Shown one piece after another: positions 1 to 6,587 of a DNA stretch of 8,471 nt; position 1 is the first letter of the stretch; every line of letters begins with the position of its first letter. Made by a program: the position numbers and the translations under genes. The notes below the pieces were generated by a model, which was not told where the DNA came from, did not search any database, and saw nothing but the letters and a program-made list of their open reading frames with translations. Source of the stretch: Candidatus Gastranaerophilales bacterium (GTDB taxonomy: Bacteria; Cyanobacteriota; Vampirovibrionia; Gastranaerophilales; Gastranaerophilaceae); assembly GCA_947632315.1 (NCBI GenBank), contig CANROV010000078.1:1-8471 (forward strand), written 5' to 3'.

Positions 1-1604
1 ATATAAAAGATTTAGGGGAAAGTTACGGAACAAACGGCAAAGGGAATTCTTATATCAATTGCAGAGCAAGCGGTTATGCAGAGTTTATGGAACGTCTGCA
101 AAATTACATATTAATACCAACAAATTCTGTTTTTATTCCTGATAAAAGATCATTTCAATATTCGGAGTTGCTAAACAATAAAATTGCAGAATACTTTCCC
201 GATAAGAATTTTTTAATTTCAATAAATAAGTTTGTATCAATGAATAAAGAAGCAACTCTTATGGTACCATGGTATGGGGTACAAGAAGGAAAAGAAATTC
301 TGTTACCGATAGAGATAATACGTTTTATTCAAGGTTCAAACGGAATGTCAGCCGGTAATACCTTTGAAGAAGCTATTGTTCAAGGATTATCCGAAATTTG
401 CGAGCGTTATGCATTAAAAAAGATTTTATTTAATGAAATTTTCACGCCTAAAATACCCCGGCAAGAATATATAAAATACGATAAACTGCGTAAAATGATA
501 GAATATATTGAGTCATCAGGTTTTGAAGTAATAATTAAAGATGCTTCTTTAGGAGAAAATTTACCTGTTATTATTGGGATTATAAAAAACTGCAAAACAG
601 GCAATATATTTGTAAAATTTGGTTCTCACCCCAATTTCCCCACTGCGGTTGAAAGGGTATTAACAGAACTTTTCCAAGGTATAGAAATCAAGAATAAATC
701 TCAAATTGGAGAAAGCTTTGAGGAATTTGGTCATAAAATTACTGATAGTGTACAGAATAATCCTCAATCAGTACTTATATTAATGTTTTTATCATTAACA
801 TATTTTTCTGAGAATAGTAAAGTAGGGAAATTATTCTCCAATAACAACGCAAAATATGAATTCAATAAAAATTCTTTTATAAACGACACAAATATGGATA
901 ACAAACAAATTTTAAATTTTTTACTAAAAAATATTTCTCCAATTACAAAAAATAAAATTTATATAAGGGATGTGTCTTTTCTTGGATTTCCTTCAGTTTA
1001 TATTTATATTCCCAACGTTTCAGATATTTTAAAAGCGGATAAGTTTCACACAGATTTTTTACTTGAAATACAAAGTCTAAGAGATATAAAAGCAGAAGAA
1101 GACTTTGATAAAACTGAAAAATTAATAAAAATGATTTATAAATATATAAAAAATTTTCAAATTTATAATATTCATATCAAAAACATGTTAGAACCTATAT
1201 ATTTAATTTTCTATTCTCTTTTAATAAATGATAAAGAAATGTTTAATACCTGCAAATATTTTTTTAAAATTTCCGATACAATATTGTCTGACATACAAAA
1301 ATTATTAATAAATATGTCAGAAGATTATTTTGAAATTAAACAAAAAACAAATTCTATTGATGATATTGAGAATGAATTATTAAAAAAACATACTAAAGAA
1401 GAAGTAATTTTCTTTTTAAGAATTTATAATAATTTATCAATAAAAGTTTTAACAAAATTAATTTATAAGCAAAACCCAAATTCTAAAGAAACATCTGAAT
1501 ATGAAAATCATTTAAGAGAAATATTAATCAAAGAATATAACAATAATATTCCAAATCAATCTAAATTAGGGATAATATTTAACAATTCAGATTTTATACA
1601 ATAG
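1..1604 (+). CDS. ycaO: YcaO-family protein (E. coli YcaO type), 5'-partial
   Basis: The reading frame is open to the left edge (first whole codon at base 3), so the Met at 87 is internal: the 28 codons before it encode a YcaO ATP-site segment, GTNGKG then RASGYAEFMERLQN. Numbering from that Met, the second signature is SNGMSAGNT-EEA-VQG-SE-CERY at 84-109, with E95, Q99, E103, E107 and R108 as likely ATP/Mg ligands, followed by FGSHPNF-TAVERVLTELFQG at 179-198. These blocks match E. coli YcaO closely as I remember it. Residues from about 340 on are helical, like the C-terminal domain of that protein. About 533 residues are visible; E. coli YcaO is 586 aa, so perhaps 50-60 are missing. YcaO enzymes use ATP to activate peptide amide bonds (azoline, thioamide or amidine formation); E. 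coli YcaO has been linked genetically to ribosomal protein S12 methylthiolation. No SagB- or SagC-like partner is visible, so the substrate is unknown. The second half is much more AT-rich than the first. Confidence 0.9.
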   Translation, partial: IKDLGESYGTNGKGNSYINCRASGYAEFMERLQNYILIPTNSVFIPDKRSFQYSELLNNKIAEYFPDKNFLISINKFVSMNKEATLMVPWYGVQEGKEILLPIEIIRFIQGSNGMSAGNTFEEAIVQGLSEICERYALKKILFNEIFTPKIPRQEYIKYDKLRKMIEYIESSGFEVIIKDASLGENLPVIIGIIKNCKTGNIFVKFGSHPNFPTAVERVLTELFQGIEIKNKSQIGESFEEFGHKITDSVQNNPQSVLILMFLSLTYFSENSKVGKLFSNNNAKYEFNKNSFINDTNMDNKQILNFLLKNISPITKNKIYIRDVSFLGFPSVYIYIPNVSDILKADKFHTDFLLEIQSLRDIKAEEDFDKTEKLIKMIYKYIKNFQIYNIHIKNMLEPIYLIFYSLLINDKEMFNTCKYFFKISDTILSDIQKLLINMSEDYFEIKQKTNSIDDIENELLKKHTKEEVIFFLRIYNNLSIKVLTKLIYKQNPNSKETSEYENHLREILIKEYNNNIPNQSKLGIIFNNSDFIQ

Positions 1605-1607
1605 CCG

Positions 1608-1946
1608 TTAATGGATTGATAAACCTTTTTGTGCAATTTTAAGCAAAGTATAATAAAATTTCATTTCTTCTTCATTTTTTGCTGAATTTAATATTTTAAT
1701 AGATTTTAAGTAAATTAATTTATCAATTTTTTTGTTTTGATTTACAGTTTCAGCATTTTCATAATTAAAATTTAAGAATGAAGATAGTTTTTTCAAAGTA
1801 TTATAACTTGGCAGATGAAGTCCGTTTTCTATTTTAGAAAGGTGTTTAGAATCCATATCGACTTTTTCGGCAAGTTCTTCCTGCGTTAAGCCCATAAACT
1901 GTCTTGCTTCTTTTATTTTTCGGCCGATATTATTTTCTTTTTTCAT
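1608..1946 (-). CDS. XRE-family HTH transcriptional regulator (copy 1)
   Basis: This 112-aa cytoplasmic DNA-binding protein has an N-terminal XRE/Cro-CI helix-turn-helix at about residues 8-62: GRKIKEAR, then TQEELAE (21-27) as helix 2 and SKHLSKIENG (33-42) as the recognition helix, followed by P46 and a LKKLSSFLNF helix. A short helical tail (about 73-107, ending EEEMKFYYTLLKIAQ) probably dimerises. The ATG at 1944-1946 has a GAGG ribosome site 5 nt upstream on the minus strand. It converges with ycaO, whose stop is 3 nt from its own, and diverges from the autotransporter gene across 154 bp. It resembles the regulator at 5161-5493 in both HTH and tail: by hand about 24 of 56 HTH positions are identical. 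The likely role is repression of itself and/or the autotransporter, inferred from position only. Confidence 0.88.
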   Translation of the reverse strand: MKKENNIGRKIKEARQFMGLTQEELAEKVDMDSKHLSKIENGLHLPSYNTLKKLSSFLNFNYENAETVNQNKKIDKLIYLKSIKILNSAKNEEEMKFYYTLLKIAQKGLSIH

Positions 1947-1998
1947 ACTACCTCTTTTAAATAATTGTTATCAAAATTAAAACCATAAAAAACTTCAT

Positions 1999-2014
1999 AA
2001 TTAACAAGTTAATT
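1999..2014. promoter_or_regulatory. Perfect 16-bp palindrome, candidate operator of XRE copy 1
   Basis: Arms AATTAAC and GTTAATT are perfect reverse complements around a 2-nt AA centre. The site lies between the divergent XRE gene and the autotransporter gene, 52 bp from the XRE start and 18 bp upstream of the autotransporter -35 element. Read on the minus strand it contains TTGTTA, which could be a weak -35 for the XRE gene. Size and 2-nt spacing suit a dimeric XRE repressor. The sequence is very AT-rich, so chance formation is possible. Confidence 0.45.
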
Positions 2015-2032
2015 TTAAACAATTAGTAATAC

Positions 2033-2061
2033 TTGACTAGAAAATTTTAAAAATATATACT
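2033..2061 (+). promoter_or_regulatory. Sigma70-like promoter of the autotransporter gene
   Basis: TTGACT (2033-2038) matches the -35 consensus at 5 of 6 bases, and TATACT (2056-2061) matches the -10 at 5 of 6, with an ideal 17-bp spacer. Transcription would start near 2068 and give a leader of about 33 nt carrying an AAAGGA ribosome site (2088-2093) 7 nt before the ATG. The short palindrome AGTAATACT (2025-2033) overlaps the first base of the -35 and could be a second regulator contact. Confidence 0.7.
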
Positions 2062-2100
2062 AAAAAAAACATGTTTACATTTTAAATAAAGGAATTAAGG

Positions 2101-5100
2101 ATGAAGAAGAGAAAAATTTTACTGGCACTGTTAATGTGCAGTGTTTTTTCGGTTCAAAGCGTAATAGCTGATAACACTGCTATTTCCGGCGGCAGCAATC
2201 AGTTTCAAGATCAAAATTCAAATGGCGGTATTGGCGGTGTAGCTCGTACGGGAACAAGCGATTCACAGGATCATACCGTTGAGAGTCAAACTTTTAGCAA
2301 TAACGGTGCTTATTATGACGGTGGTGCTTTAGGTATTTACGGCACAGGTAATACAACAATTAAAGACAGCACATTTAGCGGAAATACGGCTCAAATGAAT
2401 AAAGACGGCCAAGCGGTAACAGATAACATCCCTATTGGCGGAGGTGCTTTATCTTTAGGTTCTTCATCCAAAACGACTGTTGAAAATTCAACATTTACAG
2501 GCAATAAATCTGGTAATGACGGCGGTGCAATAGGAACACGTCATCAAAAAGACGGTAATAATTCAAATGCACAATTAAGTGTTAAAAATTCCACATTTGA
2601 AAATAACCATGCAGACCGTAACGGCGGTGCCGTTTATAACAGTTTTTCAAATGGTACTGGTGATGGAGAAAGTGCTAAGGGTGTTAACTTTGAAGGAAAC
2701 ACGTTTAAAACTAACACAGCAGAAAGAGGCGGTGCTATATATGGAGAAGCCAAAACTAAAACGACAGTAAACGGCGATACATTCAGCGGTAATTCGGTAA
2801 CAGGCTCAAAAGACGACGACGGAAACCCTGTATACGGACAGGGCGGTGCTATATTTACCGAAAGAGATGGGGCAGAATTAACTGTAGAGGATGCTACTTT
2901 TGACGGCAACTCAGCTCAAAATGAGGGCGGTGCTATTTGGTCAGGTAACAAAACAACTGTTACAAACTCAAAATTTACAAATAACTCAACAACAGGAACA
3001 GAGTTTGGCACGGGTAAAGATGGCCAGCCTAATTATAAAGCGGAAGCAGAGGGCGGCGGCGCTATATTTGTAGGCAGCAACTCTAAAGCAACAATTACAG
3101 GTTCTGAATTTACAGGCAACAAATCAGGTACTGTCGGCGGTGCTATCGCAACACGATCAAATGCACAGGATAATACATCATCATTAACAGTTGATAGCAG
3201 CAGCTTCAGCGGAAACAGTGCAGCTAAAAATGGCGGTGCTATCGCAGCTTATGTTGACTCTACTGTCACAGATACAAGTTTTACAGGTAACAGTTCGGGT
3301 GAAAAAGGCGGTGCTATCTGGTCTAACGGTGATTTAACCGTTACAGCAAAAAATAGCGACGTTGTATTCAGCGGTAACTCATCTGCCGACGGCGGCGATA
3401 TATATATGGATAACTTATTTAATGACACAGATCCAGGTGCAAAATTAACACTTAATGCGGCTGAGGGTAAGTCTATCACATTAGAAGACGGCGTATCGGG
3501 TAAACTCGGAACTAAAGATCAAAAACAATATGAAATTGAGATTAACAAAAATGGAACAGAAGGTGCCACTAACACAGGTACAGTTACATTTAAAGGCGAA
3601 GTTAAAAACGCAAAAGTTACGGTTAATCAAGGTACTCTTCATTTAGCTGAGGGTAATTCACTTAATAATTCAAATATTACAATGAAAACAGGTACTACCC
3701 TTGATACAACAGACGGCGCTTTTACTTCATACACCGAAGAGCAAATTAAAACCGAAAATGGTGAATTAAAATTAAAAGCTGATATAAGCTCTGCTACTGG
3801 TAAAACAGATTCTTTTGCAGGTCTTGATAGCAGTACAAAAGTAACTCTTGCAGATTATAACCCCGTAGGTGATACCCTCGTAAGCTCAGGTTCTATATCT
3901 ATTGATGACCTTAAAAAGTCTTTAGGCTTAGATAAAGTAACTAATTTTGAATTAGGTGAAGCGGCAAAAGAAGAACATAAATTCTTGTCACCATTAAGGT
4001 GGTTGAATTCCACAGTAGATGATACAGCTAAAGTTATATCTTATGCTCCTGCGGGTAACACATATCACGACTTTAACCCCGCTGTTATGGCAGCACCGGT
4101 TGCAGCTCAAATAGGGGGCTACTTAACTCAATTAAATTCCTATGATGAAGCTTTCCGTAATATGGATATGTATATGTTATTAACGAAAAAACAACGTCAA
4201 GCTATTAAAAATGCAAACAAATATGCAGCCGCTGACGCTAATCTTGTTTATAATCCAATAAATACTCCGTATTCAGATAAAGCATTATGGGCAAGACCTT
4301 ATGGAATATTTGAAAATGTTGAATTAAAAAGAGGCCCAAAAGTATCAAACGTAGCCTGGGGTTCATTCTTTGGCGGAGACTCTGAACTTATGGAACTTGG
4401 CAACGGCTGGGACGGTATGTTTAGCGTTTATGCAGGTTACAATGGTTCACATCAGGCTTATGACGGTATAAGTATTTATCAAAACGGTGCAACACTGGGC
4501 GTAGTTGGTATGGCTTATAAAGATAATTTCTTTACCGGTTTAACCGCCAATGTAGGTTCTAATATTGCAAGCGCTGATTCTAAATACGGAACTGACGATT
4601 TTAATCTTTTAATGTCAGGTGTCGCTGCTAAAACAGGTTATAACTGGGAATTAGCAGATGGCAGATTTATTATTCAGCCAAGTTATTTAATGTCATATTC
4701 ATTCGTTAATACTTTCGATTATAATAACGCTGCAGGAATAAGAGTAAAATCAGACCCTCTTCACGCTATCCAATTAGAACCGGGGTTAAAATTTATAGGT
4801 AACTTAAATAACGGTTGGCAGCCTTATGCAGGTATAAGCGTTGTATGGAATCTTATGGATAAAACTCAATTCCAAGCTTCTGACGCAACATTACCCGAAC
4901 TCAGCGTGAAACCATTTGTTAAATACGGAATAGGTGTTAGAAAAACTTGGGGCGAAAGATTAACAGGCTTCTTCCAAACCTTCTTTACAGGCGGAGGAAG
5001 AAACGGTGTAGGATTCCAGGCAGGAGTAAGATGGACTCTCGGAAATAATTCCGAACCTAAACACGCTTTCTCCTCAGATGAAAAAAAATACATAGCTAAA

Positions 5101-5106
5101 AAATAA
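2101..5106 (+). CDS. Autotransporter with Pmp-like passenger repeats and C-terminal beta-barrel
   Basis: This is a 1001-aa type V secretion protein. Residues 1-23 form a Sec signal peptide (basic MKKRK, hydrophobic core, cleavage likely after VIA). The passenger, about 60-435, holds 13 FxxN motifs (FSGN, FTGN, FENN and the like) and 12 GGxx turns, 11 of them GGA[ILV] and the last GGDI. This is the pattern of chlamydial polymorphic outer membrane proteins and implies a right-handed parallel beta-helix. A second beta-rich stretch (about 445-600) has different repeats. Residues about 655-720 form a helical linker, and about 728-980 an autotransporter barrel with alternating aromatic/Gly strands ending GVGFQAGVRWTLG. 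A 20-residue charged tail follows, which is unusual because many autotransporters end in Phe at the last strand. The mature protein has no Cys. It has its own promoter and terminator and looks less AT-rich than its neighbours. A surface or adhesion role is inferred; no protease triad is evident. Confidence 0.9.
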   Translation: MKKRKILLALLMCSVFSVQSVIADNTAISGGSNQFQDQNSNGGIGGVARTGTSDSQDHTVESQTFSNNGAYYDGGALGIYGTGNTTIKDSTFSGNTAQMNKDGQAVTDNIPIGGGALSLGSSSKTTVENSTFTGNKSGNDGGAIGTRHQKDGNNSNAQLSVKNSTFENNHADRNGGAVYNSFSNGTGDGESAKGVNFEGNTFKTNTAERGGAIYGEAKTKTTVNGDTFSGNSVTGSKDDDGNPVYGQGGAIFTERDGAELTVEDATFDGNSAQNEGGAIWSGNKTTVTNSKFTNNSTTGTEFGTGKDGQPNYKAEAEGGGAIFVGSNSKATITGSEFTGNKSGTVGGAIATRSNAQDNTSSLTVDSSSFSGNSAAKNGGAIAAYVDSTVTDTSFTGNSSGEKGGAIWSNGDLTVTAKNSDVVFSGNSSADGGDIYMDNLFNDTDPGAKLTLNAAEGKSITLEDGVSGKLGTKDQKQYEIEINKNGTEGATNTGTVTFKGEVKNAKVTVNQGTLHLAEGNSLNNSNITMKTGTTLDTTDGAFTSYTEEQIKTENGELKLKADISSATGKTDSFAGLDSSTKVTLADYNPVGDTLVSSGSISIDDLKKSLGLDKVTNFELGEAAKEEHKFLSPLRWLNSTVDDTAKVISYAPAGNTYHDFNPAVMAAPVAAQIGGYLTQLNSYDEAFRNMDMYMLLTKKQRQAIKNANKYAAADANLVYNPINTPYSDKALWARPYGIFENVELKRGPKVSNVAWGSFFGGDSELMELGNGWDGMFSVYAGYNGSHQAYDGISIYQNGATLGVVGMAYKDNFFTGLTANVGSNIASADSKYGTDDFNLLMSGVAAKTGYNWELADGRFIIQPSYLMSYSFVNTFDYNNAAGIRVKSDPLHAIQLEPGLKFIGNLNNGWQPYAGISVVWNLMDKTQFQASDATLPELSVKPFVKYGIGVRKTWGERLTGFFQTFFTGGGRNGVGFQAGVRWTLGNNSEPKHAFSSDEKKYIAKK
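2293..3402 (+). repeat. Coding Pmp-type repeat array (FxxN / GGAI)
   Basis: Within the autotransporter gene, codons 65-434 repeat an irregular unit of about 28-40 residues: a T-V/S-x-F-x-[GN]-N strand, then a short turn, then GG-A-[IV]. At DNA level GGCGGTGCTAT recurs as a near-identical block, for example around 2930, 3069 and 3234. Such blocks permit recombination or slippage that would change the passenger length between strains. The units have diverged in the bases between the motifs, so this is protein-level repetition rather than a recent tandem duplication. Confidence 0.85.
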
Positions 5107-5126
5107 TAAAATATTTTTCCCAAAAT

Positions 5127-5159
5127 AAAAAAGAAGGCAAAATTGCCGCCTTCTTTTTT
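5127..5159. terminator. Bidirectional intrinsic terminator
   Basis: A 12-bp perfect stem pairs 5127-5138 (six A then GAAGGC) with 5148-5159 (GCCTTC then six T) around a 9-nt loop. The T run follows the GC core on the plus strand and the A run precedes it, so the element reads as a terminator in both directions. It begins 20 nt after the autotransporter stop and ends 1 nt before the stop codon of the converging XRE gene, serving both. Confidence 0.9.
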
Positions 5160-5160
5160 A

Positions 5161-5493
5161 TTACTTGCTGTTTAATTCACGTATTGAGTTTATTATCTTA
5201 TAATATGAACGCAATTCTTCCGTAGTTGATTTTTTCAAAATATTGATAAGGCTATGAAGTAATTCATCTTGTGACTTAAAATGTTCAAAATCAAAAAGTT
5301 CTTTTAAATCTATATTCAAAACTTTTACAATTTCTTCTAAAGTTTCTTCCTTCGGCATTTGTATACCTCTCTCAATTTTTGACAAATTGGATGATTCCAT
5401 ATTAATTAATTCAGCAAGTTTTAATTGAGTAAAGTTATTTCTTTCTCTGAGTTCTTTTATTTTTAATCCCAACCTTTTTGTAATATCACCCAT
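5161..5493 (-). CDS. XRE-family HTH transcriptional regulator (copy 2)
   Basis: This 110-aa protein carries an XRE/Cro-CI domain at about residues 8-62: GLKIKELRER, TQLKLAELI (22-30), recognition helix SSNLSKIERG (34-43), P47, and a TLEEIVKVLNI helix. The tail (about 74-106, with ELLHSLINILKKS and EELRSYYKIINSIR) is helical and resembles the tail of the regulator at 1608-1946, so both belong to one small-regulator family. The start at 5493 is set by AAGGA at 5500-5504 (minus strand), 6 nt upstream; that site lies inside a perfect palindrome, which suggests autoregulation. The gene diverges from the ATP-grasp/peptide/radical SAM group and converges on the autotransporter through a shared terminator. 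Its targets are not known; the divergent group is the natural candidate. Confidence 0.88.
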   Translation of the reverse strand: MGDITKRLGLKIKELRERNNFTQLKLAELINMESSNLSKIERGIQMPKEETLEEIVKVLNIDLKELFDFEHFKSQDELLHSLINILKKSTTEELRSYYKIINSIRELNSK

Positions 5494-5497
5494 AATA

Positions 5498-5517
5498 TAT
5501 CCTTTTTCAAAAGGATA
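5498..5517 (-). promoter_or_regulatory. Perfect 20-bp palindrome over the XRE copy 2 ribosome site
   Basis: Arms TATCCTTTT (5498-5506) and AAAAGGATA (5509-5517) pair perfectly around a 2-nt centre. On the minus strand the arm nearer the gene contains the AAGGA Shine-Dalgarno sequence of the regulator. A possible minus-strand -10 (TATAAT, complement of 5542-5547) would place this palindrome in the mRNA leader. It could be an operator for the encoded repressor, or an RNA hairpin (8-bp stem, UGAA loop) hiding the ribosome site. The two readings are not exclusive. Confidence 0.6.
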
Positions 5518-5562
5518 CTATTTTAGGATTTGGCAATAAAGATTATAATATAATCAAATATA

Positions 5563-5591
5563 TTGATAAATTAGTTATAACATGATAAGAT
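5563..5591 (+). promoter_or_regulatory. Candidate promoter of the ATP-grasp/peptide/radical SAM group
   Basis: TTGATA (5563-5568, 5 of 6 to -35 consensus) is followed after 17 bp by TAAGAT (5586-5591, 4 of 6 to -10). A perfect TATAAT at 5601-5606 lacks a good -35 at standard spacing (TAACAT at 5578-5583 is the best) and is the alternative. Either would start transcription about 45-60 nt upstream of the ATG at 5657. The region is so AT-rich that chance matches are common. Confidence 0.4.
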
Positions 5592-5656
5592 ATTTATATG
5601 TATAATCTTTCTAAGCATAAATTTTATTGTTTTATAAGCACTCTGGAATTAAAAAA

Positions 5657-6574
5657 ATGAATTTATTATGTAATTTATTTAAATTTGGCTCAGCTGATGA
5701 TATCGGTGAGCCACCGTGGGAATATAACTTGCTTGTTACTTTAGAAGAAAGTCAATATCCTAAATATTTAGAGAAACTTTTTAAAAGACAAACAGGTAAA
5801 AAATTAAATTTAAAACACCCAAAAACATTTAATGAAAAAATACAATGGTTAAAGTTATATGATAATATTCCATTAAAGAGTGACTTAACAGATAAAGTAA
5901 AAGCAAGAGATTGGGTTAAGTCCAAAATAGGTGAAGAATACTTAAAACCTGTTTTATGGATAGGACAAAACTTTGATGAAATTCCGTTTGATAAATTACC
6001 AAATTCATTTATTATTAAAACAAATCATGGATGTAAATGGCAATACAAAATAAAAAGCAAAGAAGATTTTTTAAAAGAAATCAATTTATATAATTACATA
6101 AAAAATCGTTTTGACGGATGGATGAAACAAACATTCTTTCCGTGGGGAGGACTGGAAACACAATATAAAACAATAAAACCTCAACTATTAATTGAACCAA
6201 TATTAATTGATGACGATAAAAGTTTTCCTATAGAATATGAAATTTATTGTTTTAACTCTGTTCCAAAAATATATCAAAAAGTAAAATATACTAATCCTGC
6301 ACGGTGCTGCGTATATGATGAGGATTTCCAAAAAAGTGATATAACATTAAATCCCGCATATATTATAGAATTTGAAGAAGCATCAGAAACTCTGAAAAAA
6401 GCGGCAGAATTATCTAAAACCTTATCAAAACAATTTAAATTAGTGCGGGTTGACTGGCTTTTATACAATAATAAAATTTACTTTAATGAAATGACTTTTA
6501 CTCCATTTTCAGGATTTTTTCAAACAGATGATAAAACTAATCTAAAATTAGGAAAAATGTTAAAATTAAAATAA
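5657..6574 (+). CDS. TupA-like ATP-grasp domain protein
   Basis: From the ATG at 5657 this is 305 aa. A TTG at 5627 is in frame and would add 10 residues, but it has no better ribosome site, while GGA at 5645-5647 precedes the ATG. Family blocks in order: KTFNEKIQWLKLYD (56-69), DKVKARDWVKSKIGEEYLKP (79-98), LPNSFIIKTNHG (114-125, with K121 the likely ATP lysine), YKTIKPQLLIEP (170-181, E180), EIYCFNSVPKIYQ (195-207), and the metal-site region RVDWLLYNNKIYFNEMTFTP (264-283, D266 and E278). These match the TupA-like ATP-grasp family as I remember it, which is named for a Bacillus gene needed for teichuronopeptide synthesis and common in polysaccharide loci. ATP-grasp enzymes ligate a carboxylate to an amine or other nucleophile. 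No sugar or glycosyltransferase gene lies nearby. Its stop is 10 nt before a small peptide gene, so a peptide substrate is a plausible but unproven alternative. Confidence 0.85.
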   Translation: MNLLCNLFKFGSADDIGEPPWEYNLLVTLEESQYPKYLEKLFKRQTGKKLNLKHPKTFNEKIQWLKLYDNIPLKSDLTDKVKARDWVKSKIGEEYLKPVLWIGQNFDEIPFDKLPNSFIIKTNHGCKWQYKIKSKEDFLKEINLYNYIKNRFDGWMKQTFFPWGGLETQYKTIKPQLLIEPILIDDDKSFPIEYEIYCFNSVPKIYQKVKYTNPARCCVYDEDFQKSDITLNPAYIIEFEEASETLKKAAELSKTLSKQFKLVRVDWLLYNNKIYFNEMTFTPFSGFFQTDDKTNLKLGKMLKLK

Positions 6575-6587
6575 TGAGGCTAATATG
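6574..6587 (+). promoter_or_regulatory. Ribosome site coupling the ATP-grasp and peptide genes
   Basis: The ATP-grasp stop (6572-6574) runs into TAATGAGG; GAGG at 6576-6579 lies 5 nt before the peptide ATG (6585-6587). This clear ribosome site, set directly at the upstream stop, fixes the peptide start and suggests translational coupling in one mRNA. The ATG at 6574 overlaps the stop but opens only a 9-codon frame. Confidence 0.7.

Noticed and set aside
87..89. ATG at 87 as the true ycaO start
   Set aside because: The upstream codons in the same frame encode the conserved GKG and RASGYAEF blocks of the YcaO ATP site, so the gene begins left of the window.
2101..2169. Lipoprotein signal in the autotransporter (Cys13)
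   Set aside because: LLMC lacks the small residue needed before a lipobox Cys, and a normal signal-peptidase site follows at VIA-DN.
2293..3402. Regular repeats as a CRISPR array
   Set aside because: The repeats are irregularly spaced, in frame and explained by Pmp-type protein motifs.
2634..3479. Minus-strand open frames inside the autotransporter gene (2634-2909, 3249-3479)
   Set aside because: They are low-complexity antisense readings of the Pmp repeats, without ribosome sites, and the plus-strand protein has clear domains.
4866..5123. Minus-strand open frame over the end of the barrel
   Set aside because: It runs antisense to conserved barrel strands, with no recognisable domain or start signal.
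5627..5656. TTG at 5627 as start of the ATP-grasp gene
   Set aside because: It adds ten residues without family similarity and has no clear ribosome site; the ATG at 5657 is preceded by GGA at suitable distance. Not fully excluded.
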